Source: Juglans regia (taxonomy: Eukaryota > Streptophyta > Magnoliopsida > Fagales > Juglandaceae). From it: a stretch of DNA of 64,000 bases. Under the pieces are notes generated by a model, which saw nothing but the letters and a program-made list of their open reading frames with translations, had not been told where the DNA came from and did not search any database. Positions 1 through 10,883 of this stretch are shown in pieces. The position numbers and the translations under genes are program-made. The first letter of the stretch is position 1. Each line of letters begins with the position of its first letter. The stretch covers positions 17,346,623-17,410,622 of the forward strand of contig NC_049909.1 of assembly GCF_001411555.2 (NCBI RefSeq), read 5' to 3'.

Positions 1-290
1 ATCAAAATATATCAATTTATAAATGTGATTTTAAAAAATCTCTTTGTATATAGAAAAAGGTGAAGAATATTATCCATCTCATATTGTTTAGAAAGAAATT
101 ATTGAAATTTATAACAATTTCAAAAAAATAAAAACCAATTAAAAGGCTGATCATTGAGAGCAAACAGGAACCGCCGACCGGGCATAACTGGAGAGATAAG
201 CCGTCAAAATTACCTTCAGACGCTTCGTATACCCAATCAATACAGTCTCAAACACCCACTTCCTCTCAAACTGCAACGACGGCCCGAATT

Positions 291-3200
291 ATGAAGACCG
301 ACCCGCAAAACCTGCAGGGGCTCGTGATATCCGCCACCGAACCCATACGATCATTCCTCTCCGGGGCCTCCAAAGATCCGCACCTTTCTCCAGAGCTCCA
401 ACAGATTGCCTTCGATCTATCTTCTCAATGCAATGTTCCGTACAAGTCGCTTCGAGCTCTCTGGTTTGCGTCCCCGCCATCCACCCGACCCGCTCTGATC
501 CAACTCTTGTCCGGGTCCGAGTTCGTCTTCACCAGCCCCAAACCTAGAGAGAAGGTAATCCGATTCTCGATTAAGGTTGTTTGGTTGCTAGGGAATTCTC
601 CTCTGCGTTTTGGCATTTTTTTTTTTATAAGTAAGAAGTAAATTTTATTCATACCAATGAAATAGGCTGTACACAGGAAGTACAGAAGAAAACGCATAAA
701 TACATTCTAGATTAAGGAAAATGCGTTTTGGCATTAAATGGTATTACATGAGAAAAGAATTTGATTATGGTTATAGGTTCTTACATTTTCTCCGCAATCG
801 AAATGGAACGTGAGTTTTTGCTTGATTGCTGTCTTGCTGAGAAAGCTTAGAAACAAATGTTATCGAATGAACTTGTATTGTTTCCTTATTTTCAGAGTAT
901 GTCCTAGTCTGTGTTTGGTAGCTGACAAACATGAGGAAATGAAAATACAATTATTTTTATATTTTAGCCTGTCAAATTTGAACAACTGTAGTTAATTCCA
1001 TTCTAGTGTATTTTTTAGTTTAATCAAAATACTTGCTTATCGGTTTCGGTTCTTTTTTTTTTTTTTTAATATAGAGTGAAGAATTGAAAGCGAGGCTGAG
1101 TAGGCTTGCGGAATTAGCAGAGAGGAACGCGTATCAAGAGCTCGTTAAGGATATTACACCGAAGAAGGATCCCGAGCCTTTCTCTTCTTACAAGGATCAA
1201 TTGGGCTTCGGTAAGTTTTTTCCCCCTTCTTTTTCTTTTTCTTTTTCTTTTTTTGTAAGTAATTGAGTTTCAATAAATCATGAACATATAAATGCTCGAA
1301 GTGGCAATTGGGAAATATCCTTTTCACTCGGTCTCTATGATCTTATGGAAATTGATAAAATAACTTGCACATTTTCTGGAAGTATTGTTGTCTTTATTTC
1401 ATGAAATTTTGATAATGTAGTGTGATATCTCATCCAGTTTTATATGTGTAATATACTAGATAGGTAGATCAATAGAGGTGATCTTAATATCCTTTGAATT
1501 GGCTACCCTTTTTCTTCCTCAACTGTTTAAGGATGGAATTCGGCCATATGTTCTGCAATTACTTCAAGTCATTATTTTTAATTTTATTTTAGTATCTAAG
1601 GAAATCCATTTGAAGGGACTTGGAATGGACCTAGGGATAGGTTAACTTATCGGTAAAAAAAATCACGACTAGGACAGGTTGAACCTATTTTGGCCTGTTT
1701 GTGCCTTTCAGTTTGGCTATATTTGATTGAAAAGAATCCCCTGATTTTGTTTAATTTCAACAACTCGTCTATTTCTCATGTGGGCTGAATAATTCAACTC
1801 AACAAGTGAAATGAAGGTTCCAAATCCCAATCATATTCTCATAAATGGCTTCAAAAGTTATGTCCCTCCTCAGACATCAGCAAAACACTGTCGCTCAAAA
1901 ATGCTAGTGGGTCCAGTGACAAGACCAATTTGAGCCATTGATTCATTCATTTCAGCAATTGAGCCTTGGCCAGCCTTCCACCTTCAGTCAGAGCTTTCCA
2001 CTGCAATCTGACTGGTTGTATAACCCCAATCTTGAACCTCCACAACAAGAGTGGTCACCTGTCTTGATCAATGCCTAACTTGCTTTGCTTACAACATGGA
2101 TCCAAAGTCGATCTCATTGGATTTCATTCTCTCCTAACCAAACCATGTGGTCCTAGATCCTTCAATGAATCTTTGCTGCAACATTATGTTCACCCAGATT
2201 GACACCACTTGCTTCACTTTGTTGGAGTGAGAAGTGATGAGATTGAGGGTGTTTTGGTGAGTGACTGGAAATAATGGAACTATGGTTTTTTGCGGAGGTT
2301 AACTTTGGGGTTACTGGAGTAGGAAGCCAGAAGGAAGTCTGGTGAGGATGCCACAGTTGAAAAGAGGGGAAGGAAATTTGAGATTTTAATTAACGTTAGT
2401 CAGGTCAAGTGTTTGGAGCACCGAACCTTAGAACCATAGACAACCCAGCAGGGCGTCGCCGTGTTACTTCCAAATGAAAATCAGCACCAGAACTTTCCTA
2501 ATTGGCACCCCAAAACACCCTCTCTCTTCTTAGCTTTCTCTCTTAGAACTTGATCAAAAACCACCATTTTCTTCTCTGATGCATGAACAGAAATATCTTG
2601 AGCAACAGTATCACCACTATTTGTTTCTATAGCCACAATCCGAGCTGTGAGCTGATGTTCTCTGAGAATATTCATGTGTGAAACAGATATCACCCAATCG
2701 GAAATTCTGAGCTGACGTCCAACCCGTTTTGGGTTGGCTTGGTATAACCTCAGTGGTAGCTTTGTTTTGGAAATGGACTTTAAATTTCGATCTGATTGGG
2801 CCAGTGCATGCCTTTTCGGGCTTGTTTATTGCCAAGACTGTTTTATTGGTTTGGGTTTCTACTTGCCATAATTGTGATGAATTGAGATTGGATAATCACT
2901 TGCATAGCATTCATAAGTTGGGAAGTTTTATTGTCTATCCTGGATAAATGGGGCAAAATTGAAGGTCAATAATGTGAAAAATACTTGAAGAGCTACTTGC
3001 TTTTCTGGTATCTTCTCTTGACTAGGCGTTTCTTTTGTATACTTCCTGTGTACCTGAGTTGAACCTTTTCATAAATAATTATTACTTATCAAAAAATAAA
3101 GTAAAAGGAAAATACTGAAGAGATTCTTGGGAAAAAAGGAGAAAGTTGTTAGCATTGTGGTACTGATCATTAACATTTGTGAAGACTTGAAGTTTTCCAT

Positions 3201-3935
3201 TGAAGGATCCCCAAGCATTCTTTCTTTTTTCTATTTTTTACCAAAACTTCAGAAAGCTGGAGAATTTTGTCTGCTAATTTATGCTTTGATTTTGACGTAT
3301 CAAAAAAATTTATTCTTTGATTTTGACTCAATGCCTTCCAAAGTGACTAACCAACTTACTTATAAAAAAGAAGTGAAGTTTTTTGTTTCTTACAGTTGAA
3401 TCACGCCATCTGATTTTGCACTTTTCTGTTTCCAATTTCCCTTTTATTCACTTTTATTTTGGTTTGCATTTTTCTTTATTTATGACTTTAGATCTTTTGT
3501 TTTGTATAATTTACATATTCATTTGGGCGCTCTGAAGATTTAGTCGTAATAATCTTCTACAGGTTTACATGTTGTGGTTACAATGTTTACCGGCTATTTG
3601 GTTGGATATGCTGCATTCAGAGCGTTATTTAACCACAGTCCTGTCATGGTAACTTCTGAATAATTATCCCTTTTCTATATCTCCTGTCACTTTTAGTTAT
3701 TATTCCTTCTTCATCTTTTATATTTAATTATTACTTCAAGAATTCTCCTGTTTGATTTCACAGTACTAAAATCAACAATACGAATCCTTCTTTTTTTGTT
3801 TTGCAGAATGCTGCTGGAGGCATCCTTGGTTTGGTTGGTGGCATGCTTGTAGAAACACTTCTTTTCATAATCAGAGCTTCCAATAAAGATCTTAGACCTC
3901 CATCTTCTGCTTCGGAACTAAAGAAGAATCAATAG
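291..3935 (+). CDS. V-ATPase assembly factor, Vma12/TMEM199-like (4 exons)
   Basis: Exons 291-554, 1075-1210, 3563-3648 and 3807-3935 join in frame to 204 residues; all junctions are GT-AG. The N-terminal two thirds is soluble and helical. Two membrane segments follow near residues 137-156 (VVVTMFTGYLVGYAAFRALF) and 165-184 (ending MLVETLLFIIR), then a short polar tail ending KKNQ. This layout, length and the wording of the second exon (YQELVKDITPKKDPEPFSSY) match the plant homologues of yeast Vma12p, an ER membrane factor that helps assemble the Vo sector of the vacuolar H+-ATPase. The start is the first ATG of the exon and opens the conserved reading. Intron 2 is about 2.35 kb, unusually long, and carries a LINE tail; intron 1 carries another in the opposite direction. 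No clear TATA box is visible upstream. Confidence 0.85.
617..690 (-). mobile_element. LINE 3' tail remnant in intron 1
   Basis: Read on the minus strand, the segment has CTTCCTGTGTAC, then an ATGAATAAAATTTACTTCTTACTTAT-like end followed by an A run (the T run at about 617-626). This is the usual 3' end of truncated L1-type LINEs in woody dicots. No open reading frame is left. It lies wholly inside intron 1 of the Vma12-like gene. Confidence 0.5.
3033..3100 (+). mobile_element. LINE 3' tail remnant in intron 2
   Basis: Contains TTTGTATACTTCCTGTGTAC and ends in AATTATTACTTATCAAAAAA, the same tail as the minus-strand copy in intron 1. The roughly 1.4 kb before it (from about 1600) is gene-free and may be the rest of a decayed element, but I see no reverse-transcriptase or endonuclease motif there. 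Confidence 0.5.
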
Positions 3936-5515
3936 ACTTAGATCTTAATGTTAAGAGATTGCCCTTTTTGTCTATTCTTTAGTCTGTTCAGTCTTGAGAT
4001 CTTATGTCAATATTTTTGAACCAGTTCACCTACTCATTGTCTGGGTGTGTTGTACCCTTTAATTGCAAGAGTTTGTCAAGGTTTATAAATAGCATTTCCC
4101 AAAAGCATTTTACTCACTTAACGAGGAAAATAATGATGGTAGGTAATCGCAGAAATTAAAATAGGCACCTTTTGACATTGACATTACTAAAAGATGGATT
4201 AAAGCATCCACATTGTCTTCATAAGCTTTGTTTGTTCCTCATTAATGACCAATTCGTATCACATATGAACCGATTTTGCTGAGATTTTTATTAATAGTAG
4301 TAAGTTAATTTGTGAATAGTAGTGAAATGGTTTGAGTTAAGTAATTTTTGGGTTATGGGAAATAAGATAGAAAAAATTGAATAAAAAATATGATAAAATT
4401 AAAGTATTGTAATAATATAGTTTTATAATATTATTTTTATTTAGAGATTTGAAGAAGTTAGAATTATTTTTTATTTAGAAGTTTGAAAAAATTGTAATGA
4501 TTAGTTTAAAAATTTTGTATTTGAATTATGTTTGAAAATAAGATGGAATGAAATAAAATGAGATAAGATAAAAATTTTGTATATGTCCAAACCTGCCCTA
4601 AGAATTGCTCTTGCATAAATTTTAGAAGATAAGGAACTAGTTGGTGAAAGAAGATGAGATTGTCGAATGAATTTATTCAAAGTCAATCAGGCCTTCTTGT
4701 GTTTTTTGTCACCGAGATTACATTTACAACATGATCAACACTCTTCAGAGTATGATACTGTTTAAATAAGATAGGGCTTATCTATTTAAATTCATCATAT
4801 AGAGACAAAATCCAGACCTGATTTAGACATAAAATATATCATGAAGGTTATCTCTAAGCCCATTAATACATCAGATGAGAAATATTATTGCTCGATTTGA
4901 TATTAACTTAAGGTTATATTTGGATATTGAAGTTATTTTTAGATGATTTGAATTGGTCTCTAAATAATAATATTTTATAAATTTTATCGAGATGTATTTA
5001 AATAGAAATATGTTGAGATAGATTTAATTTTTTTATAAAAAATTAAAAAAATAATACCTTCCAACAATAATGATGTGTTGAGATCCTATCAAACAAAGTA
5101 TTGAAAGACAATGTATCAGTCCAGGTGGCATCCGTAGAATGGTCCTCACGTGGCATCACGTGGAGGTGGGCTCAAATAAGGATGAGAGAGACAATCAAAA
5201 GTCAAATTACAGGGCATGGGAAATGCATGGGAAGCTAGCAGCCTGTGGGCGGAAGAAGAGAGAGGCAAAGGAATAAAATGAATACTTTATTGTTAAAACA
5301 AAAACAAAACCACATGCCTGCCCCCCTTGATTTTCAGTCTGTCCCAGGTTTTGGAACCTGGGTTTTATTTCTATTATTATTATTATTATTATTATTTACA
5401 CTTTAAAATTTATGAATAAGCCTTTACACCCGATCCAAGAAACCCTTCGTAAAGTTGCAAAGTAAAACAAAAACAAAAACAATTTTCTTTTATATATATA
5501 TATATATATATATTT

Positions 5516-5703
5516 AGGTACCGTTTGATAGATGTGAGTTGAAATAAATTAAGTTGATTTAAAAGTTAAATAAAATATTATTATAATATTATTTTTAATA
5601 TTATTATTTTAAAATTTAAAATATTTAAAATATTTTATATAAAAATTTTAAAAAAAATTATAATAATAAAATAAAATAAAATGAATACTTTCACCATCCA
5701 GGT
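5516..5703. mobile_element. MITE, GAGATGAGTTGAGAT family (family A)
   Basis: Begins GGTACCGTTTGATAGATG with GTTGAAATAAATTAAG inside, then an AT-rich core with TTTATATAAAAATTTT and AATAAAATAAAATG, ending near CACCATCCAGGTG. The order of motifs (TTGAGAT-type end, AAAGTTgAATAAAATATTATT, TTATATTTTGTATGAAAATTT, ATGAT-type end) is shared with the other family A copies in this window. Boundaries are approximate. Confidence 0.45.
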
Positions 5704-6005
5704 GTTAATTTCAAAAATAAATTAGTCGTTGAAAAAGGAAAAGCATCCAAGCTCGTGAGCTAACAAACTAATTCAGATTAATCAGTTGATTTACTTTCAA
5801 TCATTGATGTTTTAGTATTGTTTTGTATCAATTAAAGGTGATTTAAAGACTGTGGGACTCGTTTTGATTTTGAGTCGACGGGGCTAGTCTCGTCAACACA
5901 TCACGGACTCCTCGTGACTGGTTCACCGACGCCGATCCCACCGGCCGTGCCTGCTTCTAAGCCAACCCTCACGTGAGCTTTGACACGTGTTCTCATCTCT
6001 GTCCC

Positions 6006-7073
6006 GAGTCAACTTAGGTTGTGTTTGGGTAACAAAATATCCTCAACACTTTTCAAATATTCTCGTACTTTTGAAAATACTTTACATACCAAACAATTTA
6101 AAATACTCTCAATGGAACCCACAAACTCACTCCAATCTCTACTCATAACTATTCACAAATATTCTATAATACTTATCACCATTATATATAAATAAAAAAT
6201 AAAATCACTATAATATTTATCACTATTAAATATATAAAAAAAATCATTATAATATATAAATAAAAAATAAAATCATTATAATATATAAATAAAAAATAAA
6301 ATCATTAATAATATATAAATAAAAAATAAATCACTATAATATATAAATAAAAAATAAAATCGCTATAATATATAAATAAAAAATAAAAGCATTATAATAT
6401 ATAAATAAAAATAAAATCATTATAATATATAAATAAAAAATAAAATCACTATAATATATAAATTAAAAATAAATTAAAAATAAAATCATTATAATATATA
6501 AATAAAAAATAAAATCGCTATAATATATAAATAAAAAATAAAATCGCTATAATATATAAATAAAAAAATAAAATCGCTATAATATATAAATAAAAAATAT
6601 TTATCACTATAATATATAAATAAAAAATAAAATTATTATAATATATAAATAAAAAATAAAATCACTAAAATATATAAATAAAAAATAAAATCACTATTAT
6701 ATATAAATAAAAAATAACATTACTATAATATTTATCACTATTATATATATATAAATAAAATCATTATAGTATTTATCATTATTATATATAAAGTAAAATA
6801 AAATCATTACAATATTTATTAATATTAAAAAATCACTATAATAAAATTATTATTATATTTATTACTAAAAATAAAATCACTATAATATTTATGGGATCCA
6901 CACATTTTTCAACTACCTACTCAAAAGTCAACAACTCAACATACTTCACACATCCAAACAACTCAAAATACTTTCAATGGGACCCATAAACTCACTCCAA
7001 TCTCTACTCATAACTATTCATAAACATTCTCAACACTTCTCAACACTTTTCATTATCCAAACGTACCCTTAGT
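6006..7073. mobile_element. MITE-like element, internally duplicated, carrying a minisatellite
   Basis: The left end (about 6014) reads GGTTGTGTTTGGGTAAC and the right end is the imperfect reverse complement (ATTATCCAAACGTACCC, ending about 7068). A block with CTCCAATCTCTACTCATAAC occurs twice in direct orientation, near 6129 and 6995, so this may be two tandem or nested copies. Between them lies a 29-bp tandem repeat array. The element ends about 25-30 bp before the TATA box of the TPR gene, so it forms its immediate upstream region. Confidence 0.6.
6190..6720. repeat. 29-bp minisatellite array (about 17-18 units)
   Basis: Unit is close to AATATATAAATAAAAAATAA plus AATCATTAT; adjacent unit starts such as 6251 and 6280 give a period of 29. 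Units differ mainly at ATCATT versus ATCGCT or ATCACT and in A-run length. It decays into irregular ATTTATCACTATTATATA-type copies at both edges. Confidence 0.85.
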
Positions 7074-7099
7074 CATCATACCCAACGGTGAAAAATACC

Positions 7100-7107
7100 T
7101 ATATATA
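7100..7107 (+). promoter_or_regulatory. TATA box of the TPR gene
   Basis: TATATATA about 97 bp upstream of the ATG at 7197, with no intervening ATG. The expected start of transcription is around 7130-7140. Inferred from position and motif only. Confidence 0.55.
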
Positions 7108-7196
7108 TAGTTCAAAAATCCTTTCGCCTCGATAGGAAGTGAGAGCTCTAACTCTGAATCGAAAGCGAGAAAAACCCAACGAGCAATTCTTCAGCC

Positions 7197-8244
7197 ATGA
7201 GAGCTGTTCTTCTGAGAACAGGTTCGTACGCCGTCCAGTCTCCCCCCGTCTTCCCCGGTTCGGCCCAACTCTCTCTCTACCGTCACGACTCCGCCCCCAG
7301 CCTATTCTCCTGCGAGAGGAGCTCCGTTAACTCCCTGAGGACTTCTCTGCATCTTGATTTCAATCGCCGGGGAGACGCCCCGGCCACGGCGAGCGGCATT
7401 CGTAGGGCGTTTTTGGAAAGAGATGTTATTCGGTCCGAAGTCCGATTCTCCAGACTGACCGAGGCCGGATCTCGATCTTTTCCGGCGAGAATACCCGAGG
7501 AGGAGTTTCTCTCAGAAAGCGACGATGATGGAATCGGATCATTGTCAACCATCGACGGGATATGGCCGGAAATCTGGATTCCGGTTGAGGAACCGAGTTT
7601 CCCCGGCGACGGGTTCGGTAGAGGAGGGAAGAACCGAGGCGGAGGCGATGGCGGCAACGGAATCGGAAACGGCGAGGACCGGAGCAAGATCGGAGCGTAC
7701 TACTTGGAAATGCTAAAGTCAAACCCAGGAGATTCACTCTTGCTCAGAAACTACGGAAAATTTTTGCACGAGGTACTTGAAACATCTTATATACTAGACT
7801 TACTATTTATAAAAAATTGAAATCAGAATCTGAAAATTCGTGGTTGTTTGGACTGTGATCGATGGAACTGAAAAGGTGGAGAAGGATACGGTGAGAGCGG
7901 AGGAGTACTATGGGAGAGGAATATTAGCGAGTCCCGGAGACGGAGAATTATTGTCGCTGTACGGGAAGCTGATATGGGATACACAGAGAGACGGAGATAG
8001 AGCCAAGTCTTACTTCGATCAGGCCGTTCATGCCTCCCCTGATAACTGGTAATTTTTTTTTGTTTTGGATAATCTGAGAAAATAAATAAACAAATTATAA
8101 ATATAATGTTTTGATTCGATTGTGTAATAAATAAATATTTGGTGCAGCTCGGTGTTAGGGTCGTATGCACACTTCATGTGGGAAGCGGAAGACGAGGAGG
8201 AAGAAAGCATGGGGGCGTCGCCGGCTCTGGCTCCGGCTCTTTAG
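7197..8244 (+). CDS. plant TPR-domain protein (3 exons)
   Basis: Exons 7197-7772, 7876-8048 and 8148-8244 join in frame to 281 residues. The first about 160 residues are low-complexity and polar with a Gly-rich stretch (GRGGKNRGGGDGGNG) and an acidic patch (EEEFLSESDDD). From about residue 168 there are tetratricopeptide-type helices: YYLEMLKSNPGDSLLLRNYG, then AEEYYGRGILASPGDGEL and AKSYFDQAVHASPDN, closing with VLGSYAHFMWEAE and a short acidic, Ala/Pro-rich tail. This pattern is typical of the plant TPR-like family with a disordered N terminus and C-terminal TPRs. A molecular function is not established from sequence; such repeats usually bind proteins. The ATG is the first after the TATA box and has a good context (AGCCATGAG). 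The gene is unusually GC-rich compared with its surroundings. Confidence 0.8.
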
Positions 8245-10883
8245 CTATTTTTTCCTATATCTTTTTTCAGCCCAAAATGTTGATATTTTCATCTAATCAG
8301 TAATCTAATTTTGTAAAAACAAATAGGCGCAGTATATGAATTTTATAATAGTTAATAGAGTAATGATATATATATAAACTCTAAGGCGGATTGGTTTTAT
8401 AACTTATCTCAATTCATTTCATTTTATTAGGTCAAAACTCATATCAACTTATCTCATCTTCATCATTTTAACTAATTTAAAATTATCTCAATTGATCTTT
8501 GAATCTAAACGAGGTCTAAATTTAAAAGTTGAATAAAATATTATTAAAATATTTTTTAAATATAAACAATATTATGCAAATATTGTGAAAAGTTTAATCT
8601 TAACTTTCTCAAATTATCATACAAATATAATAAATAATTCAATTTTTTTAAATCTAAAAATATTTTTTCTAAATTTTGACACAAAATATAATAAACAATT
8701 TAACTTTTTCAAATTCTAAAACAATATTATTAATAAAAATAATATTCTAATAATATTTTATTCTACTATTTACAAACCATCTGAATTCATCTTTGAATCT
8801 AAATCATTCCTTAATTATTACAATTTTTTCAAATTTTTACATAAATAAAATAAATAATTCAACTTTTTAAAATTTTAAAAAAAAATATTATAATAATATA
8901 TTATAATAATATTTTATTCAACTTTTAAATTTAGGCCTCGTTTGGATTCAAAGATGAATTGAGATAATTTTAGATTAGTTGAATATTATTTTTTTATATT
9001 ATTATTGTTTTAGAATTTGAAAAAATTAAATTTTTTATTATATTTTGTGCAAAAAATTAGAAAAGTTGTAATAATAAAATGAGATGAGTTAAGATAAATT
9101 AAGTTTTCAATACAAATCGAGACTTAATTTCAACTCATCTTATTTGTGAAAATAAACGAGGTCTAAATGTACACTCTTGCAAGATATTTATAAAAATAAA
9201 AATAAAAAGTGAATTACACTAAAAAAAATTTCACTTTTTTTTTATGAGACTTAATTTTTTATAAAAAGTTTACCTACAACTTATAAGTTCTATTATAACT
9301 ATAATTTATGGTTAATAATAACAATATTTCCATGTTTGAATTGATTCCATGCATAAAGAAAATTAAAAAAAAAAAAATTATCTATGCATTTTTAGTTCAC
9401 GTCGTTCACTTTTGATATTGTGAAAGCAGAAGTGAACGGCGAGTCGCCAATGCACAAGTCAAATTTGCTATTTTAATCGTCAAGGTCGGGGTTTCTAAAA
9501 CCAAATATTTTAATCATATCATCTACTTTATTTGCAATAATGTAATGACCGAAGAGAATCACATCTATTCATATGTAAATTTAAATAAGAGATTAAACAA
9601 TATATTATAAAATAAATAGAATTTTAAAACCAAAATAAAAATAAATTCACACTAAAATAGTCAACTTTAAATTAGAAAATTAAAAGTTCCAAATAAATTG
9701 AATATTTTAATTCCAAACAAAATGAAGAGAATCTCAGTCCTACCCAGTGTTGGGGTTTTATTTTTAGCAAATCTGGTGTCCAAAAAGAAAGCTCTTAGCT
9801 AACTGAGCAATTGTATATATAATCGTAAAGTACATAAATATTGCGTAATCGCTTTAAAAAAGAATGTAATTTATTATTAAAAAATTAATTTATTTTATAT
9901 AGATTCTATATTTTATTTACTTTTTTCAAAATGATTAAGTGGTAATTGTACAATTCACAATTATAAATATATTTTGTCTAACTAAAAATAACCTTGACTC
10001 TATTTCACTGTTTTTTTCCAAGTATTCATGAAATCTAGGTAATTGAATCTATTCATGATGGACTGTTGCCAAACCTAATCTTAGACATTTCACCTCTTCT
10101 TTCTTTTCTTTTTTCTTTTTTTTTTTTTTTCTAAGAAAACAAATCAATAATTTTCACTCAGAATCAATGGAGTATATGCTCTTGTTTTATGTGTTTAACT
10201 GAAGCATATATAACCTCTTTTGAAAAGGTCTCTTAAAGCCATGGCGAAGCAACCTCGGACAGAGACATCCCTCTGCACAAGTGACAGTGCATTAACATAT
10301 TGGATGATCTGGAAAGCTCGTAATGATGCTTCTTACTTTCAAAAATACTCATGGCCCATGGGAGTCTCCATGTGACTTTTTCTCAAGTTGAGTTCTCACG
10401 GTTCTTATCAGGAAAAAAGACCACAGAGCAGCCATTGCAGCAGTCTCAACACAAATGCCATCACCCACAAAAGAAAGATGCGAAAAAAAGAACACAACAA
10501 ACAGCAAAGATTAACAGAAAACTATGATAAATCTACAATGCCAGATACTGTCTTTACATACTGTTCCCCTAACAACAATATATACATAACGATAGAAATG
10601 TAGATTAATGCTTAATTTGAAAATCAATCTAAACATTTTAACCCCGAACCTCCGACCACCACGCATGACAGAAAGCAGAAATCTTGTTTTTGCCCCGAGA
10701 CTTCCCCCACATAATCATCTCCAGTGGCTACAGCATTTGTTAGTGTAGTCCACAGGCAGATATACGGCCATATATTGCTTTTATTTGACGCTAATCTGTA
10801 CAGAAATTAAGTAGATAACAGCCTGAAGTGGCTGCAAGGAGAACAAGCGCCTAAACTAAGCAAGTCTGGCCGCCAGTGGACAG
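8245..10883. other. gene-free interval between convergent TPR and VTT genes
   Basis: 3' flanks of two convergent genes, with nested family A MITEs at about 8386-9170, a short inverted repeat around 9402-9440 (GTTCACTT and AAGTGAAC) and a T-rich run near 10090-10132. The last several hundred bases before 10884 are probably 3' UTR of the minus-strand gene. No coding region recognised. Confidence 0.6.
8386..9170. mobile_element. nested or tandem family A MITE copies
   Basis: Successive family A ends are visible: TTTGAATCTAAACGAGGTCT near 8501, CCTCGTTTGGATTCAAAGAT near 8937, and GTGAAAATAAACGAGGTCTA near 9149. AAAGTTGAATAAAATATTAT cores lie between. The layout suggests one copy inserted in or beside another; exact borders cannot be set by eye. 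Confidence 0.5.

Larger units (their letters stand above)
3936..7099. other. gene-free interval between Vma12-like and TPR genes
   Basis: Holds the 3' UTR of the upstream gene, very AT-rich spacer, an (ATT)n run near 5376-5397, a (TA)n run near 5491-5512, one MITE near 5516 and a large MITE-like element with a minisatellite from about 6006. No coding region is seen. Confidence 0.7.

Noticed and set aside
2481..2947. Short frames in intron 2 of the Vma12-like gene
   Set aside because: No reverse-transcriptase, endonuclease or host domain motif; the exon joins on both sides are clean without them.
6190..6720. Regular repeats at 29-bp spacing looked CRISPR-like
   Set aside because: Units are contiguous with no unique spacers, extremely AT-rich, and sit in a plant genome inside a MITE; it is a minisatellite.
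7283..7687. 134-codon minus-strand frame over the TPR gene first exon
   Set aside because: It is the GC-rich shadow of the plus-strand coding exon and shows no domain.
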